Below, piece by piece: positions 1-7,312 of a stretch of DNA of 7,703 nt. The notes beneath the pieces were generated by a model that searched no databases, was not told the DNA's origin, and was given only the letters and a program-made list of their open reading frames with translations. This DNA is from an uncultured Phocaeicola sp. (GTDB lineage: Bacteria; Bacteroidota; Bacteroidia; Bacteroidales; Bacteroidaceae), in assembly GCA_948566455.1 (NCBI GenBank), contig CAOYQO010000048.1:1-7703 (forward strand). Direction: 5' to 3'. Made by a program: the position numbers and the translations under genes. Position 1 is the first letter of the stretch; each line of letters opens with the position of its first letter.

Positions 1-55
1 ACCTGTAACCGGCTGATCCGTAGTCAGCTACTCTATTCAGTTGAGCTACGCGGCC
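1..55 (-). tRNA. tRNA-Arg(ACG), 3' part cut off by window edge
   Basis: Read on the minus strand from position 55, the sequence folds as a tRNA: acceptor 5' strand GGCCGCG, T8 A9, D-stem GCTC/GAGT, anticodon stem GCTGA/TCAGC with loop CTACGGA, five-base variable region, T-stem strand ACAGG and T54. The T-loop, T-stem 3' strand and acceptor 3' strand lie outside the window. The anticodon is ACG, so it reads arginine CGN codons; by family knowledge A34 is deaminated to inosine by TadA. A20 and C35, the main arginine identity bases known from E. coli, are both present, and G36-G37 fits m1G37 methylation by TrmD. The D-loop AACTGAATA is odd: positions 15 and 19 are A rather than G. A U48 is present to pair with A15. 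Confidence 0.93.
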
Positions 56-72
56 TTTTTGTTTAACGGGTG

Positions 73-102
73 CAAAGATACGGACTTTTTCTGAAACTGC
101 AA
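73..102 (-). promoter_or_regulatory. Bacteroides-type promoter of the tRNA-Arg gene
   Basis: On the minus strand a perfect -7 box TATCTTTG (73-80) lies 19 bp downstream of a TTG (100-102) that fits the -33 element of the Bacteroides primary-sigma consensus (TTTG / TAnnTTTG). Transcription would start near 66, leaving a leader of about 11 nt to be removed by RNase P before the tRNA 5' end at 55. The promoter sits in the 75-bp gap after the patatin gene, so the tRNA need not depend on read-through from it. Confidence 0.75.
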
Positions 103-130
103 GCATTCTACAAACTTTTTTTGAAGAAAA

Positions 131-2422
131 TTATTCGATGAAACGGTAATTAAACAGTTGCCAGCCGATACTCAGCCCCACATTCCACTCCCTTCTCGGT
201 GAGCTATAATGATTTACATAAGCAGAGATCGCTCCAAAAGGTAATTGGCAAATAACAGAAACTTCTCCCATATATTCTACCTTTGAGAAAGCTTTTCCAT
301 AAAATGCTTTGTTTTGCGTATTCTTCTCGATAGGAAAAATAGGCATAAATCCATAAAATTCTCCTCTCAGATGAAACATATCATTGAAAATAAACATAGG
401 CTTGATACCGGCAGCCAGAAACTGATTGGCGCGGAAAGCCTCATTATACATCAGCTTACTATGCGGAGTCGGCGAAAATTCTGCAGCCTGCATCATTGTC
501 GCCGTAAAATTCTCCGAGAAGTTTCTCGATGAATACAGCGCTTCCGCCATCCATCCCAAAACAAATTTAGGCGCCATACTATGATATGCTTCTTTCATAT
601 AAGAAATCTGTAACCATGATTGCCGTTCCTGTGTAACAGGCTGTTCTGTCGGATTTCCAGGCTTATATCTTTCTTTTCCCGTAAAAATCTGAGCTATTAA
701 TTTCTCGTTATATCCTTTTGTAGCGTATTGACGAGAATTCAGTGTACTTCCATAAAAACTAATAGAACCGCCTATAAGCCTGTATAAGCTCCTGTCCGAA
801 CGGTCTTCTTCAAAGTTTATCACACTGGATTGAAAATAGTTATCTTGCAATTTCCCAATACCAAAGCCAAATTCAGCCCGTTTATTCGCTAAGAACGGTA
901 AAGCGATAATCAACTTCAGAAATCGTTCATCCTTTGAATTAAAGGAAGGTTTATCGTTTTTAGAGAACAGTTTCTCCTTCTTGTAATAATCAAAAGTACT
1001 GATAGACGCAATAAGCCGATATGAAGTAGGAATATGAGTAGGCAAGTCTATACGCGCCATCAGTTGGGCATTATTATAAACTTTACCCAATTGGCCATCA
1101 AACGTAAACTCTTTGGCATAATAATTTAAGTTCTGATAGCCCAATCCCAGATATATCTGATTGGAACTCGTCGTAGACACACTACCCCCCAAGCGGACAG
1201 AGAAATTATCCTCCATCTTTACTTTCAGATGCAAATCGTACATATCGGTTTCCTCATTGAATACCGCCTTCGGAATGATTTCCGATATCATGTTATCCGC
1301 AAGTAAACGGAAATATCCACGCTTCAGATCTTCGTAGGTGAATGGTTCATCTTCTTCATCATGAAATTCCTTCTGAATATAAGCCTGTTGCTGGGGGTTA
1401 GCTCCATCAATATAAATTTTCTGAAAATAGAGCTGCGGCAGATTACTGCGATAAACCAAACGGCGTAAACGCACATTATCTGCATTCACCCTACGATGAA
1501 TACGCCCCTTTATAGAATCCATCAGGCTAAGAGTGCGATTGTAACCTATATCATGGAGTTCCTGAAGACGGTCGAAATCAAGTAAGTTCACATCATCATA
1601 CTTGAATGTCATGAGGATGCCGACAGAATCCGGAATAGAATAGTCCGTCTTCTGCATCACCATGTTCTCAATCTGACTCATAAGGTCATTTTCTTTAGGC
1701 TTAGATGGATTGGCAGCCACCACACTACCAATGATAATATCCGGATGGAAATCATCCCGCATTACATCCGTTGGAAAGTTATTGTAAATACCACCATCAT
1801 AAGCCAGCACGCTATCTATCTCAATAGGCTTAAAAACAAACGGGAAACTCATAGAAGCACGGACAGCATCTCCCAGGTCACCTTTCCCTAACACTATTTG
1901 CCGTTTATTGTATACATCAGAAGCGATACAGCGGAAAGGAACAAACAGCCTATCAAAATCACCGTCACAAGCAGCCGTAGCACGGGCAAACAGCTCCACA
2001 AACACCAGATTCATCTGAATGGGGTTAACCATACTGGTCGGTAATTGCGGTTTGACATTCAAGGAATCCTTAAAATCAAAACGGATATTAAAAAACTCCG
2101 GTGTGGGAATACTTTTCTTGAAATAATAGGCATATTTAGGTTCTACTTTTCCCGAATACCAGCGTTTAAAGTCTTCTGAACGCAGCAAAGCCTCCATATC
2201 ATCGGGAGAGTATCCCATGGCATACAACGAGCCGATAATGGCTCCCATGGATGTACCGGTAATATAATCGATAGGGATATTGTTTTCTTCCAAAGCCCGA
2301 ATGATGCCGATATGCGTCATACCTTTCGCACCACCACCACTCAATACAAGTCCAACTTTTTGGGCATGCAACATGGGCAGCAACAAGAAACAAAACGATA
2401 AAAGCAAAAGAATTCTTTTCAT
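131..2422 (-). CDS. Patatin-like phospholipase with POTRA and outer-membrane beta-barrel domains (PlpD-like)
   Basis: The 763-aa product is predicted to be a serine lipid acyl hydrolase at the outer membrane. Residues 1-20 form a signal peptide (MKRI, then a leucine-rich core) with likely cleavage at HA|Q; there is no lipobox. The catalytic patatin domain starts almost at once: oxyanion loop GGGAKG 29-34, nucleophile elbow GTSMG 56-60 (Ser58), and the dyad aspartate in DGG (Asp209). Residues about 331-408 resemble a POTRA domain (FQKIYIDGAN), and about 410-763 are rich in alternating aromatic/hydrophobic strands typical of a D15/Bac_surface_Ag barrel. This order matches type Vd autotransporter-like patatins such as PlpD of Pseudomonas and FplA of Fusobacterium. 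All catalytic residues are intact, so it is probably active; the physiological lipid substrate, and whether the catalytic domain faces outward or is released, cannot be told. The chain ends in RFIE rather than the common terminal Phe. The chosen ATG directly precedes the signal peptide; no Shine-Dalgarno is visible. It appears monocistronic. Confidence 0.9.
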   Translation of the reverse strand: MKRILLLLSFCFLLLPMLHAQKVGLVLSGGGAKGMTHIGIIRALEENNIPIDYITGTSMGAIIGSLYAMGYSPDDMEALLRSEDFKRWYSGKVEPKYAYYFKKSIPTPEFFNIRFDFKDSLNVKPQLPTSMVNPIQMNLVFVELFARATAACDGDFDRLFVPFRCIASDVYNKRQIVLGKGDLGDAVRASMSFPFVFKPIEIDSVLAYDGGIYNNFPTDVMRDDFHPDIIIGSVVAANPSKPKENDLMSQIENMVMQKTDYSIPDSVGILMTFKYDDVNLLDFDRLQELHDIGYNRTLSLMDSIKGRIHRRVNADNVRLRRLVYRSNLPQLYFQKIYIDGANPQQQAYIQKEFHDEEDEPFTYEDLKRGYFRLLADNMISEIIPKAVFNEETDMYDLHLKVKMEDNFSVRLGGSVSTTSSNQIYLGLGYQNLNYYAKEFTFDGQLGKVYNNAQLMARIDLPTHIPTSYRLIASISTFDYYKKEKLFSKNDKPSFNSKDERFLKLIIALPFLANKRAEFGFGIGKLQDNYFQSSVINFEEDRSDRSLYRLIGGSISFYGSTLNSRQYATKGYNEKLIAQIFTGKERYKPGNPTEQPVTQERQSWLQISYMKEAYHSMAPKFVLGWMAEALYSSRNFSENFTATMMQAAEFSPTPHSKLMYNEAFRANQFLAAGIKPMFIFNDMFHLRGEFYGFMPIFPIEKNTQNKAFYGKAFSKVEYMGEVSVICQLPFGAISAYVNHYSSPRREWNVGLSIGWQLFNYRFIE

Positions 2423-2463
2423 ACTTCAAAGTTCCGAGCTGAAAATATATTATTATCAAAGCT

Positions 2464-2471
2464 CAAATATA
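2464..2471 (-). promoter_or_regulatory. Probable -7 box of the patatin gene
   Basis: The minus strand reads TATATTTG, a perfect match to TAnnTTTG. A start about 7 nt downstream gives a 5' UTR of about 35 nt, the same as deduced for clpC. No good TTTG/TTG is found 19-21 bp upstream, so the -33 element is weak or an activator may help. Confidence 0.5.
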
Positions 2472-2499
2472 TGCAATTGTTTCGAAATTGGACGTATCC

Positions 2500-2519
2500 A
2501 ACGCTAAAAAACAAGCGTT
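2500..2519. repeat. Short inverted repeat upstream of the patatin promoter
   Basis: AACGCT (2500-2505) and AGCGTT (2514-2519) are perfect 6-bp inverted arms around an A-rich 8-bp spacer. The repeat lies about 30-50 bp upstream of the patatin -7 box and outside the htpG terminator. It could be a regulator site or a chance match; nothing in the sequence decides. Confidence 0.3.
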
Positions 2520-2536
2520 CCCACACAAAATATACG

Positions 2537-2578
2537 AAAAAAGGAGCATTACAACTCTTATAAAAGTTGCAATGCTCC
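2537..2578 (-). terminator. Rho-independent terminator of htpG
   Basis: On the minus strand, 30 nt after the htpG stop codon, two 14-nt arms (2565-2578 and 2543-2556) pair with a single G-U, closing an 8-nt loop, and are followed directly by six T (2542 to 2537). The stem begins GGAGCATTGCAACT. This is a textbook intrinsic terminator and ends the htpG transcript before the patatin gene, which runs in the same direction. Confidence 0.92.
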
Positions 2579-2608
2579 CAGCATATAGATTGTGAATAAA
2601 GGGCGTAT

Positions 2609-4654
2609 TTAGATTAGCTCGATGCTTCTCTTCACAAAGTTATTCAAAGCTTCACCTTTCAGCATGCCATTTTGCAGCAATGCCAGGTCAATCAATTGGC
2701 GGACAACTTTATTTTTAGCTGCATATCCGGCAAATATTTCGTCTTTCTTTGTTTTCAGTTCTTCCCACTTCTGATCCAACCCGTTCACTTCGTCCTTTTC
2801 AGCAGTAGAAATTTCTTCGTCTTTCTTACCTTTTTGTTTATCTTTCAGCTCATTACGACGTTTGTCTACGTCATCCATTTCTTGCTGAATAGGAGCTACA
2901 ACAGAGTCGCATTCTTTTTCTTCGTCTGCAAGAACTTCTTTCACCAGTTTATGATCTGAATTCAACACAAGGTTGAACATATCAGGCATTTCTCCATAGA
3001 AACTCATACCTGCCTGAATATTAGCCATTTCTTTCATACGGCGCATATATTCGCTTTGAGTAATCATCACAGGAGAAGAGTTTTCACCCAAAGCCTGCGC
3101 AGTGATATTAAACTCAACCTTTTCCAGCTTAGGCAACTGGCTCTTGAACACAGCAGAAAGAGCTTCTTGTTTACCTGCTTCCAGAGTTTCACCTTTTTTG
3201 TCTTCTTTGATAATCAGATTATCTATAACATCACTATCTACACGGGTAAAGCGAGATTTCTCAAACTTTTGCTCCAACATGCTTACTACAGCAATATCCA
3301 GTTGACCATCCATCAGCAACACATTGTATCCCTTATTCTTAGCAGCCTCGATATAGCTGAATTGCTCATCTTTATGATTAGCATACAGATAGATCAAATT
3401 GCCATCTTTATCAGTCTGACTATCTTTGATCAGCTTCTGATACTCTTCAAATGTATAGCATTTACCATCCGTATCGGTGAAAAGGGCAAAATCTTTTGCT
3501 CTGTCATAGAAGTCTTCCTGAGTAAGCATTCCGTAATTGATGAAAATCTTCAGGTCATTCCACTTTTCCTCGAACTGTTTGCGATCATTTTTAAAGATAG
3601 ATTGCAGACGATCAGATACTTTCTTCGTGATATATGTCGAAATCTTCTTCACGTTAGAGTCGCTCTGTAGATAAGAACGGGATACATTCAACGGAATATC
3701 CGGAGAATCGAGCACACCATGCAACAGTGTCAGAAAGTCAGGTACGATACCTTCTACTGAATCCGTAACGTATACCTGGTTGCTATAAAGCTGTATCTTA
3801 TTCTTATTCAGTTCGATATTGCTCTTTACTTTCGGGAAGTAGAGGATACCTGTCAGATGGAACGGATAATCTACATTCAGATGTATCCAGAACAGAGGTT
3901 CATCAGACATCGGATACAGGTCACGATAGAACTTCTTATAATCTTCATCCTTCAGTTCGCTGGGCTTCAATGTCCACAACGGATTACTGTCATTGATGAT
4001 GTTATCTTCGTCTGTTTCAACCTGTTTCCCATCTTTCCAGTCTTTCTTTTTACCAAAAGCAATAGGTATGGGAAGGAAACTACAATATTTCTTCAACAGA
4101 GAAGAAATGCGGGCCTCTTCCAGGAATTCTTTACTTTCATCATCAATGTAAAGTACTATATCTGTACCACGGTCAGCTTTATCAATGTTCTCAATGGTAA
4201 ACTCCGGACTACCATCGCAACTCCATTTCACTGCTTGAGCACCTTCCTTATGGGATTTCGTGATTATTTCCACTTTCTTAGCCACCATGAAAGCTGAATA
4301 AAAGCCCAAACCGAAGTGTCCGATAATTGCATTAGCATCATTCTTATACTTCTCCAGGAAGTCGTTGGCACCTGAAAAGGCAATTTGGTTGATATATTTG
4401 TCGATTTCTTCGGCAGTCAAACCAATACCACGGTCTGAAACAGTAATTGTATCTTTTCCTAAAGACACATGTACGGTCAAATCGCCAACCTCACCTTTAA
4501 ACTCTCCAATAGAGGCTAAGGTTTTCAACTTCTGCGTAGCATCTACGGCATTAGAAACCAACTCACGGAGAAAAATTTCATGATCGCTGTACAAGAATTT
4601 TTTGATAACGGGGAAAATGTTTTCGGTAGTCACCCCAATATTTCCTTTTTGCAT
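2609..4654 (-). CDS. htpG: Hsp90-family molecular chaperone HtpG
   Basis: The 681-aa product is cytosolic bacterial Hsp90, an ATP-driven dimeric chaperone that helps late folding and remodelling of client proteins, usually together with DnaK. The N-terminal GHKL ATPase shows the Hsp90 signature: Glu31 (general base) and Asn35 (Mg2+) in ELVSNAVDA, Asp74 of SDRGIG (adenine contact), lid and GHFGLGF at 112-118, and GTDI at 163-166. The middle domain (about 225-480) carries the catalytic-loop arginine Arg326 in NVSRSYLQ; the glutamate that normally follows this arginine (SRE) is serine here. The C-terminal dimerisation domain holds a highly charged lysine/glutamate stretch at about 592-640 that helps explain the greater length than E. 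coli HtpG (624 aa). The ATG at 4654 starts the conserved N-terminus (MQKGNIGV). No Shine-Dalgarno is seen. It follows clpC in the same direction but is separated from it by a terminator, so it is probably transcribed on its own. Confidence 0.97.
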   Translation of the reverse strand: MQKGNIGVTTENIFPVIKKFLYSDHEIFLRELVSNAVDATQKLKTLASIGEFKGEVGDLTVHVSLGKDTITVSDRGIGLTAEEIDKYINQIAFSGANDFLEKYKNDANAIIGHFGLGFYSAFMVAKKVEIITKSHKEGAQAVKWSCDGSPEFTIENIDKADRGTDIVLYIDDESKEFLEEARISSLLKKYCSFLPIPIAFGKKKDWKDGKQVETDEDNIINDSNPLWTLKPSELKDEDYKKFYRDLYPMSDEPLFWIHLNVDYPFHLTGILYFPKVKSNIELNKNKIQLYSNQVYVTDSVEGIVPDFLTLLHGVLDSPDIPLNVSRSYLQSDSNVKKISTYITKKVSDRLQSIFKNDRKQFEEKWNDLKIFINYGMLTQEDFYDRAKDFALFTDTDGKCYTFEEYQKLIKDSQTDKDGNLIYLYANHKDEQFSYIEAAKNKGYNVLLMDGQLDIAVVSMLEQKFEKSRFTRVDSDVIDNLIIKEDKKGETLEAGKQEALSAVFKSQLPKLEKVEFNITAQALGENSSPVMITQSEYMRRMKEMANIQAGMSFYGEMPDMFNLVLNSDHKLVKEVLADEEKECDSVVAPIQQEMDDVDKRRNELKDKQKGKKDEEISTAEKDEVNGLDQKWEELKTKKDEIFAGYAAKNKVVRQLIDLALLQNGMLKGEALNNFVKRSIELI

Positions 4655-4712
4655 ACTACTTATGATTTATATTTTTAAGTTTATATATTTAATCGTTTGG
4701 CAAGTGTAATGC
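4655..4712 (-). promoter_or_regulatory. Probable htpG promoter region, core elements not clearly resolved
   Basis: The clpC terminator leaves only these 58 bp before the htpG start, so the promoter must lie here or overlap the terminator. The best -7 candidate on the minus strand is TACACTTG (4701-4708), five of six consensus positions, which would give a UTR of about 40 nt, similar to the neighbouring genes, but it lacks a -33 box. A TTTG made by the end of the terminator T-tract (4712-4715) stands 20 bp before TAAATATA, a weaker -7 match. No CIRCE-type heat-shock repeat is present. Confidence 0.35.
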
Positions 4713-4746
4713 AAAAAAAATGCCAGCCCATAAGGACTGACATTTT
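4713..4746 (-). terminator. Rho-independent terminator of clpC
   Basis: On the minus strand, 33 nt after the clpC stop codon, ATGTCAGTCC (4734-4743) pairs with GGGCTGGCAT (4720-4729) over a TTAT loop; two of the ten pairs are G-U. The stem is flanked by A upstream and a run of eight T (4720 to 4713) downstream. The flanking A and T can extend the stem. It separates clpC transcription from htpG. Confidence 0.93.
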
Positions 4747-4779
4747 GACTGTTTATCATCTTCTAAAAAGACTTTATTT

Positions 4780-7302
4780 TCATGCTTTCTTGATGTCCAG
4801 TTCTCCTTTTTCTTCGTTCAAAGAGACAGAAATCGTATCGCCCGTCTGCAATTCGGAAGAAATAATCAATTCCGAAAGTCCATCTTCCAGATAAGTCTGG
4901 ATGGCACGCTTCAACGGACGGGCACCAAACTGCACATCATATCCTTTAGATGCCATGAACGTCTTGGCTTTAGCATCAATAACAAGCTTATATCCAAGAG
5001 ATTCCACGCGCTCATACAAGCCTTTCAACTCGATATCGATAATCTTTTCGATAGCATCCAGCGAAAGCTGGTCGAAAGTAATAATCTCATCGACACGGTT
5101 CAGAAACTCAGGGGCAAACGACTTATTCAAAGCCTTTTGTATCACGCCGCGTGAATATTCTTTATCATCCGTACGATTTTGGGCGGCAAAACCTACACCA
5201 CGACCGAAGTCTTTCAATTGACGTGTACCGATATTGGAAGTCATGATAACTACTGTATTCTTGAAGTCTACAGTTCTGCCATAACTGTCAGTCAGACGAC
5301 CTTCATCCATCAGTTGTAACAAGATGTTGAATACATCCGGGTGGGCTTTCTCAATCTCGTCCAACAATACGATAGAGTAAGGTTTACGGCGCACTTTCTC
5401 TGTCAACTGTCCGCCTTCTTCGTATCCTACGTATCCCGGAGGTGCGCCAACAAGACGAGAAACGGTAAACTTCTCCATATATTCACTCATATCCACACGT
5501 ATCAGCGCATCGGCAGAACCAAACATATATTTCGCCAACTGTTTCGCCAAGTGAGTTTTACCCACACCCGTAGGCCCCAGGAACAAGAATGTTCCGATAG
5601 GACGGTTAGGATCTTTCAATCCTACACGACTACGCAGAATTGCTTTCGTCACCTTTTCAATAGCCGGATCCTGAGCTATAACTTTAGCTTGCAACTCTTC
5701 TTTCATACCCGCCAACTTGATACCTTCAGCCTGCGCCATACGCTGTACAGGCACACCGGACATCATAGAAACCACATTCGCAATTTCCTCCTCGCCAACT
5801 ATCTGGCGATCATCTTTTAAACGAGCTTCCCATTCAGCCTTCATCTCTTCCAGACGAGCAGAAAACTCTTTCTCATGATCACGGAAACTGGCAGCAAGTT
5901 CGAAATTCTGCGATTTCACCGCATCCGCCTTTTGTTGACGGGCTTCTTCAATCAGTTTCTCCTGTTCTTCAATCTCTTTCGGAACAGTAATGTTTGTCAG
6001 ATGGACGCGCGAACCGGCTTCGTCCAAAGCATCAATAGCCTTATCCGGGAAATTACGGTCAGTAATGTAGCGGTCTGTCAACTTGACACATGCTTCCAGC
6101 GCTTCATCCGTATAAGTCACATTATGATGGTCTTCGTACTTCTCTTTGATATTCTTCAATATCTGGAGCGTTTCCTCAGCAGTGGTCGGTTCAACAATCA
6201 CTTTCTGGAAACGGCGTTCCAAAGCACCGTCCTTTTCTATATTCTTCCGGTACTCATCAAGGGTAGTGGCACCTATACATTGTATTTCACCACGTGCCAA
6301 TGCAGGTTTCAGCATATTGGCAGCATCCATAGAACCGGCAGCTGCTCCGGCACCCACAAGCGTGTGAATCTCGTCAATAAACAGAATTACATTCGGATTC
6401 TTCTGTAACTCATTAATGATAGAACGAATACGCTCCTCAAACTGTCCGCGATACTTGGTTCCGGCCACTACAGAAGCCATATCAAGCATTACCACACGTT
6501 TATCAAACAGAATACGGGATACTTTCTTCTGAACGATACGTAATGCCAATCCTTCTACAATGGCTGATTTTCCTACACCAGGTTCACCTATCAATACCGG
6601 ATTATTCTTCTTACGACGGCTCAATATCTGAGCCAACCGCTCGATTTCACGTTCACGACCTACCACAGGATCCAGTCTACCTTCTTCCGCAGCCCGGGTC
6701 ATATCCATACCAAAGTTATCCAATACCGGAGTATCATTGGATGGTTTCTTAGACGCTGTTTGCGTAGAAGACTGTGAACTACCACTTTGAGAAGAACGTG
6801 AAGACATATTCATTTCATCTTCTTCCTCGTCATCATCTTCCGTAAATCCCATACCTGCGTTAGGGCTGGCTTTCATAGAAAGCTGTTCGAACACCGACTT
6901 ATAATCTATATTATCTTCTTCCAATACCGTAGCGGCCAAATTATTACCGTCTTTCAAGATAGCCAGCAATACATGTTCAGTATCAGCAGTGGCACTCTTC
7001 AGCAGACGAGCCTCGAGTATACACATTTTCAATATCTTAGCTGCCATCGGAGACAATGGAATGTCTGCATCGGGCAACAAGTTATCATCTTCAATCTCTT
7101 TTAAAAAACCTTCCAGGCGTTTCTTAACCCTGTTTAGGTCTATATCCAGTTTCTGCAATATTTCTATAGCTTTCCCTCCGCCGTCTCGCAACATGCCGAG
7201 TAGAAGATGCTCCGGACCGATATATCTATTTTTCAGCCGGTTAGCTTCCTCCTTGCTGTAAGTGATAATGTCAGAAACTCTTTGTGAAAACTGATTATTC
7301 AT
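4780..7302 (-). CDS. clpC: ATP-dependent Clp protease ATPase subunit ClpC
   Basis: The 840-aa product is a double-ring AAA+ unfoldase that threads substrates into the ClpP peptidase. Two Clp_N repeats (about 1-142, with PEHLLL near 30 and TEHVLL near 108) are followed by a linker of acidic (155-163) and Ser/Gln-rich (167-182) residues. NBD1 has Walker A GEPGVGKS 239-246, pore loop KYRG 283-286, Walker B ILFIDE ending at Glu311, and ERRF with arginine 363/364. The short middle domain (about 443-496) carries a UVR motif (QNFELAASFRD), which marks ClpC rather than ClpB, whose middle domain is longer. NBD2 has Walker A GPTGVGKT 576-583, pore loop GYVG 623-626, Walker B LLDE ending at Glu649, and sensor-2 GARPLKR 793-799. 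The VGF at 703-705 is the ClpP-docking loop, so it should act with ClpP, which is not in this window. Adaptors (MecA/McsB in Firmicutes) are unknown here. The start ATG is supported by a strong Shine-Dalgarno and the conserved N-terminus. Confidence 0.97.
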   Translation of the reverse strand: MNNQFSQRVSDIITYSKEEANRLKNRYIGPEHLLLGMLRDGGGKAIEILQKLDIDLNRVKKRLEGFLKEIEDDNLLPDADIPLSPMAAKILKMCILEARLLKSATADTEHVLLAILKDGNNLAATVLEEDNIDYKSVFEQLSMKASPNAGMGFTEDDDEEEDEMNMSSRSSQSGSSQSSTQTASKKPSNDTPVLDNFGMDMTRAAEEGRLDPVVGREREIERLAQILSRRKKNNPVLIGEPGVGKSAIVEGLALRIVQKKVSRILFDKRVVMLDMASVVAGTKYRGQFEERIRSIINELQKNPNVILFIDEIHTLVGAGAAAGSMDAANMLKPALARGEIQCIGATTLDEYRKNIEKDGALERRFQKVIVEPTTAEETLQILKNIKEKYEDHHNVTYTDEALEACVKLTDRYITDRNFPDKAIDALDEAGSRVHLTNITVPKEIEEQEKLIEEARQQKADAVKSQNFELAASFRDHEKEFSARLEEMKAEWEARLKDDRQIVGEEEIANVVSMMSGVPVQRMAQAEGIKLAGMKEELQAKVIAQDPAIEKVTKAILRSRVGLKDPNRPIGTFLFLGPTGVGKTHLAKQLAKYMFGSADALIRVDMSEYMEKFTVSRLVGAPPGYVGYEEGGQLTEKVRRKPYSIVLLDEIEKAHPDVFNILLQLMDEGRLTDSYGRTVDFKNTVVIMTSNIGTRQLKDFGRGVGFAAQNRTDDKEYSRGVIQKALNKSFAPEFLNRVDEIITFDQLSLDAIEKIIDIELKGLYERVESLGYKLVIDAKAKTFMASKGYDVQFGARPLKRAIQTYLEDGLSELIISSELQTGDTISVSLNEEKGELDIKKA

Positions 7303-7312
7303 ACTTAATATT

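Noticed and set aside
2199..2459. An 86-codon minus-strand frame overlapping the start of the patatin gene
   Set aside because: It is the same strand in a shifted frame. The patatin frame has a signal peptide and catalytic motifs, while this one has no recognisable feature and only reflects the overlap.
3056..3670. Long open frame (204 codons) on the plus strand opposite htpG
   Set aside because: It is the exact antisense of a highly conserved htpG region, its product is hydrophobic/Phe-rich without a recognised domain, and no promoter or ribosome site precedes it. It is a shadow of htpG codon use.
5341..6408. Two plus-strand open frames (159 and 177 codons) opposite clpC
   Set aside because: Both lie entirely antisense to conserved AAA+ sequence and have His/Phe/Arg-rich translations typical of reverse-strand shadows.
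4780..7302. ClpB as an alternative identity for the AAA+ gene
   Set aside because: The middle domain is short and carries a UVR motif, and a VGF ClpP-docking loop is present; ClpB has a long coiled-coil middle domain and no ClpP loop.
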